From Falsiroseomonas stagni DSM 19981 (GTDB lineage: Bacteria; Pseudomonadota; Alphaproteobacteria; Acetobacterales; Acetobacteraceae): a stretch of DNA of 64,000 bases. Shown here piece by piece: positions 39,786 to 45,944 of the stretch. The position numbers and the translations under genes are program-made. The notes beneath the pieces are model-generated. The model was not told the DNA's origin. It worked only from the letters and a program-made list of their open reading frames with translations, and ran no database searches. The DNA lies in NCBI RefSeq assembly GCF_900114315.1, contig NZ_FOSQ01000005.1:1-64000 (forward strand), written 5' to 3'. How positions within the stretch are numbered: position 1 is the first letter of the stretch; each line of letters opens with the position of its first letter.

Positions 39786-40307
39786 ATGTCCCTGCCCCTG
39801 ATCGATGCCACCCGGGCCGCCGCCCTGCTGCGCGAAGGCCGCGCCACGCTGGTGGATGTGCGGGAGGCCGATGAAAGGGCCCGCGCCCATGTGCCGGGAT
39901 CCGCCCATTGGCCGCTGTCGCGGCTGGACCAGGCGGAGGCCCCGCAGGGGGCGGTGCTGATCTTCCACTGCGCCTCCGGCGCGCGCACCACGCAGGATGG
40001 CGCGGCGCTTGCGGCCAAGGCGGGCGGCTGCGACGCCTTCGCGGTCCAGGGCGGCCTGGCCGCGCTGCGGGGCGCCGGCGTCCCCATCGCGGAGGATCGC
40101 CGCGCGCCCCTGCCGCTGATGCGCCAGGTGCAGATCGTGGCGGGCAGCCTTGCGCTGCTGGGTGCGGTGCTGGCCGCGACGGTGCATCCCGGCTTCATCG
40201 CCCTGTCCGGCTTCGTCGGCGCGGGCCTGGCGATGGCGGGCATCACCGGCTTCTGCCCGATGGCGAATGCGCTGGCGGCGATGCCCTGGAACCGCCGCCC
40301 CGCCTGA
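39786..40307 (+). CDS. Membrane-anchored rhodanese (YgaP-like)
   Basis: The 173-residue protein has an N-terminal rhodanese domain (about 5-105) with the persulfide-forming cysteine in FHCASGART, preceded by VDVREADE and followed by VQGGLAALRGAGVP. The C-terminal part has two hydrophobic segments (about 118-155) of the YgaP/DUF2892 type with a cysteine in TGFCPMANALA. It would move sulfane sulfur at the membrane. AAGGAG lies 8 nt before the ATG. It is divergent from trxC and its neighbour ArsR gene, as in sulfide/persulfide stress operons. Confidence 0.9.
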   Translation: MSLPLIDATRAAALLREGRATLVDVREADERARAHVPGSAHWPLSRLDQAEAPQGAVLIFHCASGARTTQDGAALAAKAGGCDAFAVQGGLAALRGAGVPIAEDRRAPLPLMRQVQIVAGSLALLGAVLAATVHPGFIALSGFVGAGLAMAGITGFCPMANALAAMPWNRRPA

Positions 40308-40308
40308 C

Positions 40309-41637
40309 TCAGGCCGGAAAGAAACGGTTCGCCGGCCTTTCCAGGCCGAGATGCTCGCGCAGCGTGGTGCCCTCATACTCGGTGCGGAACAGGCCGCGCC
40401 GCTGCAACTCCGGCACCACCCTGTCGCAGAATTCCTCGAGCCCGGCGGGCACGAAGGGGAACATCACGTTGAACCCGTCGCAGCCGCGCCCGTCCAGCCA
40501 GCGCTCCATCTCATCCGCGATGGTGGCCGGCGTGCCGACCATCGCCAGCCCGCCATAGCCGCCGAGCCGCTGCGCCAGTTCGCGCACCGTCAGATTCTCC
40601 CGCCGCGCCATGGTGATGGCGCGCTCGCGGCCGGACTTGCCGCCCTCGGTCTCGGGAATCTCGGGCAGTGGCGCGTCCAGCTCGAACTGCCGCGCATCCA
40701 CGCCGAGCGCGACGGAGAGCGATCCGATCGCACTCTCCAGATGAACCAGGCTGTCGAGGTGCCGGTGCTTCGCCCGCGCCTCCTCCACCGTATCGCCCAC
40801 GATCACGAGCGCGCCGGGCAGGATCTTGATCCGGTCCGGGTCGCGCCCGTAGCGCGCGGCGCGCCCCTTCACATCGGCGTAGTAGGCCTGCGCGTCTTCC
40901 AGCCTGCCACCGGCGGCGAAGACCATCTCCGCGGTCTCCGCCGCGATCTGCCGCCCGGCGTCGGAAGCCCCTGCCTGCACGATGACCGGCCAGCCCTGCA
41001 CCGGGCGCGCCACGTTAAGCGGCCCGCGCACCGACAGTTCCGGCCCCTTGTGGTCCAGCACATGCATCCGCGCGGGGTCCCAGAAGATTCCCGTTTCCTG
41101 GTCACGGATGAAGGCATCGTCGGCGAAGCTGTCCCACAGCCCGGTGACGGCGTCGTAGAATTCCCGCGCGCGCTTGTAGCGTTCCCCATGCGCCATATGG
41201 GCGTCATGGCCGAAATTCAGCGCGGCATCGGGGTTGGCGGTGGTCACCAGGTTCCAGCCCGCGCGGCCATTGCTGATGTGGTCCAGCGAGGCGAATTTGC
41301 GGGCGACGTGATAGGCATCGTTGTAGGTCGTCGATGCCGTCGCGATCAGCCCTATCCGCTCCGTCACGGCGGCGAGGGCGGGCAGCAGCGTCAGCGGGTC
41401 GAAGCTGGTCACGGTATGGCTGCGGCGCAGTGCCTCGATCGGCATGTTCAGCAGCGCCAAATGGTCCGCCATGAAGAAGGCGTCGAACTTCGCCGCCTCC
41501 AGCCGCTGGATGAGGGTCTTCAGCCGGGGAAAGCTGAAATTCGCATCCGCCCAGGCGCCGGGATAGCGCCAGGCGCCGGTGTGGATGCTGACCGGGCGCA
41601 TGAAGGCGCCGAGGTGCAAGCGTCTTGCTGCCGTCAT
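40309..41637 (-). CDS. LLM-class flavin-dependent monooxygenase (NtaA/SnaA/DszA type)
   Basis: The ATG at 41637 has AGGAGG five nt upstream and yields 442 residues, the length of the NtaA/SnaA/DszA branch. Typical blocks are AAKFDAFFMADHLAL, TERIGLIATASTTYNDAYHVARKFASLDHISNGRAGWNLVTT in shorter parts, and the later PVIVQAGASDAGRQIAAETAEMVF. These enzymes use FMNH2 from a separate reductase to oxidise aminopolycarboxylates or sulfur compounds. A MetQ/MetI/MetN-type importer is encoded directly upstream in the same operon, so the substrate is probably imported by it. Confidence 0.9.
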   Translation of the reverse strand: MTAARRLHLGAFMRPVSIHTGAWRYPGAWADANFSFPRLKTLIQRLEAAKFDAFFMADHLALLNMPIEALRRSHTVTSFDPLTLLPALAAVTERIGLIATASTTYNDAYHVARKFASLDHISNGRAGWNLVTTANPDAALNFGHDAHMAHGERYKRAREFYDAVTGLWDSFADDAFIRDQETGIFWDPARMHVLDHKGPELSVRGPLNVARPVQGWPVIVQAGASDAGRQIAAETAEMVFAAGGRLEDAQAYYADVKGRAARYGRDPDRIKILPGALVIVGDTVEEARAKHRHLDSLVHLESAIGSLSVALGVDARQFELDAPLPEIPETEGGKSGRERAITMARRENLTVRELAQRLGGYGGLAMVGTPATIADEMERWLDGRGCDGFNVMFPFVPAGLEEFCDRVVPELQRRGLFRTEYEGTTLREHLGLERPANRFFPA

Positions 41638-41660
41638 CGGCGCCTCCTGCGGCATGTGGA

Positions 41661-42464
41661 TCAGAAGGCGGGAACGACGGCGCCCTGGAAGGTGGCCTGG
41701 ACGAAGTCCTTCACCTCCTGGTTCTGGTAGGCGGCAACCAGGCGCCGCACCCAGGGCGCGCCCTGGTCCTGCTGCCGCACGGCGATGAGATTGGCATAGG
41801 GGCTGTCGCAGGATTCCAGCGCGATCGCGTCCCGCACCGGGTTCAGCCCGGCGGGGATGGCGAAGTTGGTGTTGATGGTGGCGGCCTCCACCTCCTCCAG
41901 CACCCGGGGCAGCTGCGCGGCTTCCAGCTCCACCACGCGGATGCGGCGCGGATTCTCCGTGATGTCGGCAACGGTGGCGCGGAAATCCGCGCCGTCGCGC
42001 AGCCTGAACAGGCCGTTGGCGGCCAGCAGAACCAGCGCGCGGCCGCCATTCGTCGGATCGTTCGGGATCGCCACGCGCCCGCCCGCCGGAATCGCCGCCG
42101 CGCTGCGGTGGCGACGGGAATAGAGGCCCATCGGGAAGATCATGGTCTTCGCGACGCTGACCAGCGGCAGGCGCCGGTCGCGCACCTGCTGGTCCAGGAA
42201 GGGCTGGTGCTGGTAGCTGTTGGCATCCAGGTCGCCGGCCGCGAGCGCGGCATTCGGCTGGATGAAGTCCTGGAACTCGACGATGCGGATCGCGAGGCCA
42301 TCGCGCGCCGCGATCTCCCGCACCTTCTCCATCACCTGCGCATGCGGCCCGGCGGTGACGCCGATGCGCAGCGGCCGCTGCGTGCTGCCGATGTCCTGCG
42401 CGCGGGCGGCCGTGGCGAAGGGCAGCGCGGCGCCGGCCAGCGCCAGGGTGCGACGAGTGATCAT
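41661..42464 (-). CDS. MetQ/NlpA-family ABC transporter substrate-binding protein
   Basis: The ATG at 42464 has GAAGGA seven nt upstream and starts a signal with ITRRTLALAGAALPFATAARAQ. The mature 240-residue domain has LRIGVTAGPHAQVMEKV, GDLDANSYQHQPFLDQQ and AIPNDPTNGGRALVLLAANGL, all typical NlpA/MetQ blocks. Most MetQ proteins are lipoproteins, but no cysteine follows this signal, which instead looks like a soluble periplasmic (possibly twin-arginine) export signal. The partners MetI and MetN are encoded upstream. The nearby monooxygenase suggests a sulfur or nitrogen xenobiotic as ligand and not necessarily methionine. Confidence 0.9.
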   Translation of the reverse strand: MITRRTLALAGAALPFATAARAQDIGSTQRPLRIGVTAGPHAQVMEKVREIAARDGLAIRIVEFQDFIQPNAALAAGDLDANSYQHQPFLDQQVRDRRLPLVSVAKTMIFPMGLYSRRHRSAAAIPAGGRVAIPNDPTNGGRALVLLAANGLFRLRDGADFRATVADITENPRRIRVVELEAAQLPRVLEEVEAATINTNFAIPAGLNPVRDAIALESCDSPYANLIAVRQQDQGAPWVRRLVAAYQNQEVKDFVQATFQGAVVPAF

Positions 42465-42481
42465 GGCGTGTTCCTTCTTCT

Positions 42482-43144
42482 TCAACGATGCGACAGCCGG
42501 CGCACCAGCCAGTCGCCCAGCGATTGCAGCGCCTGCACGAAGACGATGAGGATGACGACGACGGTGGCCATCACCTCCGGCATGAAGCGCTGGTAGCCGA
42601 AACGAATGCCGAGGTCACCCAGCCCCCCGCCGCCCACCGCCCCCGCCATGGCGGAGAAGCCGACCAGCGAGACCAGCGCGACGGTCGTGGCCGCCACCAG
42701 CCCCGGCAGCGCTTCCGGCACCAGAACCTTGGCCACGATCTGCATCCGCGTGGCGCCCATGGCGCGCGCGGCCTCGATCACGCCGGGGTCCACTTCCCGC
42801 AGCGCATTCTCGAACAGCCGGGCCAGGAAGGCGGTGGCGGCCAGCGCCAGCGGCACGATGGCCGCGCCGGTGCCGATGGAGGTGCCGGCCACCAGCCGCG
42901 TGAAGGGCACGATCGCCACCATCAGGATGATGAAGGGCGTGGACCGCGTGGCATTCACCACCAGGCCGAGCGGCCGGTTGAGCCAGGCATTCGGCGCCAG
43001 CCCGCCCGGCGCCGTCGCATGCAGCAGCAGCGCGATGGGCAGGCCGATGATGACGGCGATGGCGGCGGAAGCCCCCACCATCAGCGCCGTGTCCCACAGC
43101 GCCTCCACCAGCAGGTCCTGAAGCGCGGGGGCCAGCCAGCTCAT
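42482..43144 (-). CDS. MetI-like ABC transporter permease
   Basis: The 220-residue protein has five hydrophobic segments and the binding-protein-dependent transport loop EAARAMGATRMQIVAKVLVPEALPGLVAATT in shorter blocks, with the EAA motif near 135-150. It matches MetI in size and in flanking genes. The start ATG overlaps the stop of the upstream ATPase gene (ATGA), and the binding-protein gene follows after 17 bp. It should form the membrane channel for the MetQ-like protein. Confidence 0.92.
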   Translation of the reverse strand: MSWLAPALQDLLVEALWDTALMVGASAAIAVIIGLPIALLLHATAPGGLAPNAWLNRPLGLVVNATRSTPFIILMVAIVPFTRLVAGTSIGTGAAIVPLALAATAFLARLFENALREVDPGVIEAARAMGATRMQIVAKVLVPEALPGLVAATTVALVSLVGFSAMAGAVGGGGLGDLGIRFGYQRFMPEVMATVVVILIVFVQALQSLGDWLVRRLSHR

Positions 43145-44262
43145 GGCGCGATCTCCGTCACCGTCAGGCCCAGGTCGCGCATCCAGCCGAAGGCCGCATC
43201 GATGGCGCCATCCGGCCCATAGGCTGCCAGCGCCATCACGCCGAAGGGCTCCCCGGCAATGTCGTCCACCCGGCCGGAGACGATGTTGATGTCGAGCCCG
43301 AAATCCCGGCTCGCCTCGCTCACCACCGCGCGGGTGGAGTTCGGCCCGGTGAAGACCACCTGCGCCAGGCGGCGCCGCTCCCCCGGCCGCGGCGCGGGCA
43401 GCCGGGCCAGGGTGCTGGCCGGCACGCCATGGCCGATCACCTCCGCCACGAAGCTGCGCGTCGTCGGGTGTTCGGGCCGCGTGAAGACGGAGAAGACGGG
43501 GCCATGCTCGATCACGCGTCCCGCCTCCATCACGGCGACGCGATCGCAGATCGCCTTCACCACCGCCATCTCATGCGTGATGAGCAGCACGGTGAGGTCG
43601 AGCTTCGCGCGCAGGTCGCGGATCAGCGCCAGGATCTCCCGCGTCGTCTCGGGATCGAGCGCGCTCGTCGCCTCGTCGCACAGCAAAATGCGGGGGCGCG
43701 AGGCGAGGGCGCGCGCGATGCCGACGCGCTGCTTCTGCCCGCCGGAGAGCTGGGCGGGATAGGCGTCCCGCTTTCCCTCCAGCCCCACCAGCGGCAGGAT
43801 TTCCGCCACGCGCGCGCGGCGTTCGGCGGCGGGCAGGCCGGCGACTTCCAGCGGGAAGGCGACATTCTCCGCCACCGTGCGGCGGCTGTGCAGGTTGAAG
43901 TGCTGGAACACCATGCCGATGCCGCGCCGCGCCGCCCGCAGCCCCGCATCATCCAGCGCCAGCAGATCCTGCCCCAGCACCGTCACGCGGCCCGCATCCG
44001 GCCTTTCCAGCAGGTTGACGCAGCGGATCAGCGTGGACTTGCCCGCGCCCGACCGCCCGACGATCCCGAAGACCTCTCCCTCCCGCACGCTGACGGAAAC
44101 ATCGTCCAGCGCCAGCGTATTGCCGCGGGCGAAACGCCTGGTCAGGCGATCCAGCGAGATCGCCCAGGGGGTCACAGGAGGGGAGGGACTGTCCGGCATG
44201 GCGTCGGCCATGTGGCGCGGCGCCGGGGGCGCGGCAACCCTCTCCGCAAGCAGGTCAGCCAT
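43141..44262 (-). CDS. MetN-like ABC transporter ATP-binding protein with NIL domain
   Basis: Start is taken at the ATG at 44262, giving 373 residues; ATGs at 44211 and 44199 are alternatives and none has a good ribosome site. The ATPase domain has Walker A GRSGAGKST, the Q-loop FQHFNLHSRRTV, signature LSGGQKQR and Walker B ILLCDEATSALD. The C-terminal 90 residues form the NIL regulatory domain typical of MetN (LAQVVFTGPNSTRAVVSEASRDFGLDINIVSGRVDDIAGEPFG in blocks). This confirms a methionine-type importer. A longer open frame to 44439 overlaps the small gene upstream and is rejected. Confidence 0.88.
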   Translation of the reverse strand: MADLLAERVAAPPAPRHMADAMPDSPSPPVTPWAISLDRLTRRFARGNTLALDDVSVSVREGEVFGIVGRSGAGKSTLIRCVNLLERPDAGRVTVLGQDLLALDDAGLRAARRGIGMVFQHFNLHSRRTVAENVAFPLEVAGLPAAERRARVAEILPLVGLEGKRDAYPAQLSGGQKQRVGIARALASRPRILLCDEATSALDPETTREILALIRDLRAKLDLTVLLITHEMAVVKAICDRVAVMEAGRVIEHGPVFSVFTRPEHPTTRSFVAEVIGHGVPASTLARLPAPRPGERRRLAQVVFTGPNSTRAVVSEASRDFGLDINIVSGRVDDIAGEPFGVMALAAYGPDGAIDAAFGWMRDLGLTVTEIAP

Positions 44263-44275
44263 CGACGTCGTTGCG

Positions 44276-44467
44276 TCAGTGGGTCCGCCGCGTCGCCCGC
44301 GCCAGCACCAGCCGAGCGACGCGCGCGACTTCCTCGGCACTGCTGAAATGCGTGCCGTGCAGGTCATCCAGCACGGGATCGACCGCGACGAAATGCCAGG
44401 ACAGGGAAGCATTGACGGCAACGCCGACGAAACGGCCATCGATATCGATGGGACGGGATTCGATCAT
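44276..44467 (-). CDS. Small conserved-looking protein of unknown function
   Basis: The 63-residue product starts at an ATG with GGAG eight nt upstream. It reads MIESRPIDIDGRFVGVAVN, then WHFVAVDPVLDDLHGTHFSSAEEVARVARLVLARA, a short beta-rich part followed by an amphipathic helix. The frame has normal codon bias for this genome and the protein has a plausible folded composition, unlike the arginine/alanine shadows nearby. It lies 13 bp upstream of the MetN gene on the same strand. The function is not recognised. Confidence 0.55.
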   Translation of the reverse strand: MIESRPIDIDGRFVGVAVNASLSWHFVAVDPVLDDLHGTHFSSAEEVARVARLVLARATRRTH

Positions 44468-44649
44468 GGGAAGCACTCCGGAATCGTGACCAGGGACGGT
44501 GTCGTGGGGCGGCCTTCAGCCGCGGCGACAGCGCCGCATTCGCCGCGGGCCCGGGCAGTTCGGCGCGACGATCATGGTCAGGGGCGGGTGCACGGTGCGT
44601 GATCCTCGTTCAGCACGGCGGGAGATGCGCCGCATACCACGCTTCGTCA

Positions 44650-44680
44650 AGGTAAAACTGATCATTATCGTGAAATTATC
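44650..44680. promoter_or_regulatory. AT-rich island with a Fur-box-like half site
   Basis: About 30 bp with unusually low GC lies in a 339-bp gap between the small minus-strand gene and the plus-strand XRE-like gene. It contains TGATCATTATC at 44658-44668, which matches ten of eleven bases of one half of the classical Fur consensus; the other half is weak. It may be a promoter for the minus-strand genes (small protein, MetNIQ, monooxygenase). Function is unproven. Confidence 0.35.
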
Positions 44681-44753
44681 CGGCGCCGCGCCACAGCGAC
44701 GCAAAGCGAGCCCAGGCAGCCGCTGGACGCAACCTCCTGTCGCCCGCCACGTC

Positions 44754-44778
44754 ATTCAACGCCATCCTGTCGTTGAAT
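44754..44778. promoter_or_regulatory. Perfect inverted repeat upstream of the XRE-like regulator gene
   Basis: ATTCAACG (44754-44761) and CGTTGAAT (44771-44778) form perfect 8-bp arms with a 9-nt spacer, 28 bp before the ATG of the regulator. Placement and symmetry are those of an autoregulatory operator for a dimeric DNA-binding protein. A hairpin in the leader is the other explanation, though it has no U-tract. Confidence 0.5.
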
Positions 44779-44806
44779 AAGGCCGGCCCATCCGCTATGC
44801 CGCCGC

Positions 44807-45244
44807 ATGGACCCCAACCCCGAGATCATCACCCGCATCGATGGCCGCCTCGACCGCCTCGGCCTGGCGGCGGAGGAGGCGGAGGTGGCGGCCGGCCTCA
44901 AGCCCGGCACGATCGTGGCCCTGCTGCGCGGCGATGGCGCCCTGCCGCGCGGCCAGGCGCTGAGGCGCCTCGCCAACGCGCTCGACGTGGACGAAGCCTT
45001 TCTGCTCGGCCTGGAACCCGGCGACCTCATCCCGCCGCATATGCTGGAGGAACCGCAGGGCGATCTCGGCCTGCTGGCGCCGGATGAAGAAGCGCTGCTG
45101 CGGCACTACCGGCGGCTCGATGTGCCGGCGCGCGCCGCCTTCGGCCTGGTGCTGGCCCGCGCCGCGGGGCCGGAGCCCGAGCCGCCCGCCACCGGGCGCG
45201 CGCGCCGCCAGCCCGGTGCCGCCGGGGTCAGCCGGCCTCGCTGA
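44807..45244 (+). CDS. XRE-like helix-turn-helix protein
   Basis: The 145-residue protein has an N-terminal region (about 5-70) that reads like a Cro/CI-type HTH: IITRIDGRLDRLGLAAEEAEVAAGLKPGTIVALLRGDGALPRGQALRRLANALDVDEAFLLG in short blocks, including the usual 'ALDVdeafLLG' end of HTH_XRE. The C-terminal half has a charged helical stretch (APDEEALLRHYRRLDVPARAAFGLVLARA) and a basic tail. It is probably a repressor; the palindrome just upstream may be its own site. It overlaps the convergent CinA-like gene by 17 bp. Confidence 0.65.
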   Translation: MDPNPEIITRIDGRLDRLGLAAEEAEVAAGLKPGTIVALLRGDGALPRGQALRRLANALDVDEAFLLGLEPGDLIPPHMLEEPQGDLGLLAPDEEALLRHYRRLDVPARAAFGLVLARAAGPEPEPPATGRARRQPGAAGVSRPR

Positions 45245-45716
45245 TCGCCTGTTCCAGCAGGGCCAGCGCGGCCGCGGCGAAGCGGCGCATATTGGCCTCC
45301 CGCTCCGCGCTGCCGGTCTCCAGCGTCGTCACCCGCGCCACGGCGCCGGCCACCGCCAGGCAGGCATGGCCCGCCGCATCGCCGTAGCGGTTGCCGCTCG
45401 GCCCCGCGGCGCCCGTTTCCGCAATGCCCCAATCCGCGCCGAGCCGGCGCCGGATCGTCGCGGCGCAGAGCGCGGCGTAGGGTTCGCTGGCGGATCGCAT
45501 CCCCCGCATGTCCTCGGCCGCGATGCCGAGCAGCCCGCTGCGCGCCTCCGCCGTATAGACCACGGCGCCGCCGCGGAAATAGGCGCTGGCACCGGGCAGG
45601 GCGAGCAGGCTGGCGGCAACCAGCCCGCCGGCCGCGGATTCCGACACCGCCACGGTTTCCCCGCGTGCCTTGAGCAGCAGGCCGATGCGGGTGGCGATCG
45701 GCAACAGGTCCTGCAT
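45228..45716 (-). CDS. CinA C-terminal domain amidase (nicotinamide-nucleotide amidohydrolase, PncC-like)
   Basis: The 162-residue protein consists of the CinA/PncC domain alone: VAVSESAAGGLVAASLLALPGASAYFRGGAVVYTAEARSGLLGI in short blocks, then ADWGIAETGAAGPSGNRYGDAAGHACLAV. The serine in the SESAAGG segment and the GAAGP loop are family landmarks. It hydrolyses nicotinamide mononucleotide to nicotinate mononucleotide in the pyridine nucleotide cycle. Single-domain forms of this length are common. The divergent gap upstream is shared with the siderophore receptor gene. Confidence 0.9.
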   Translation of the reverse strand: MQDLLPIATRIGLLLKARGETVAVSESAAGGLVAASLLALPGASAYFRGGAVVYTAEARSGLLGIAAEDMRGMRSASEPYAALCAATIRRRLGADWGIAETGAAGPSGNRYGDAAGHACLAVAGAVARVTTLETGSAEREANMRRFAAAALALLEQAISEAG

Positions 45717-45796
45717 GGCGGCGGCGCTCCTGACGGGCGCGGCAGAATCTTACAGTTTTTCAATGCCTGCAAGGCCGGCTGTCACGTTCCGTGATA

Positions 45797-45813
45797 TTGC
45801 GAGGCATTCGCAA
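45797..45813. promoter_or_regulatory. Fur-like operator upstream of the TonB-dependent receptor gene
   Basis: TTGCGAGGCATTCGCAA is a perfect inverted repeat of six-base arms around five bases. It shares TGCGA-N5-TCGCA with the site in front of hemP. It lies 131 bp upstream of the receptor start and 80 bp from the divergent CinA-like gene. Iron-dependent repression of the whole receptor-PiuC-ExbB-ExbD-TonB operon is the natural reading. Confidence 0.65.
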
Positions 45814-45944
45814 ACAGTCTAATCGCGTCAGGGCCGGCGGCGTGCCGGCACTGTCCAGCCAAGCCAGCCAGCAACCGGGGCCCCTCCTCCTCTCCGCGCG
45901 CAAGCCAGCCAGGCGCCACTTCGAGCCCCTGGAGCGCCCCGCCC

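Noticed and set aside
45814-45944. Possible cobalamin or other riboswitch before the TonB-dependent receptor
   Set aside because: No conserved B12-box or other aptamer landmark was found; the Fur-like palindrome explains regulation better.
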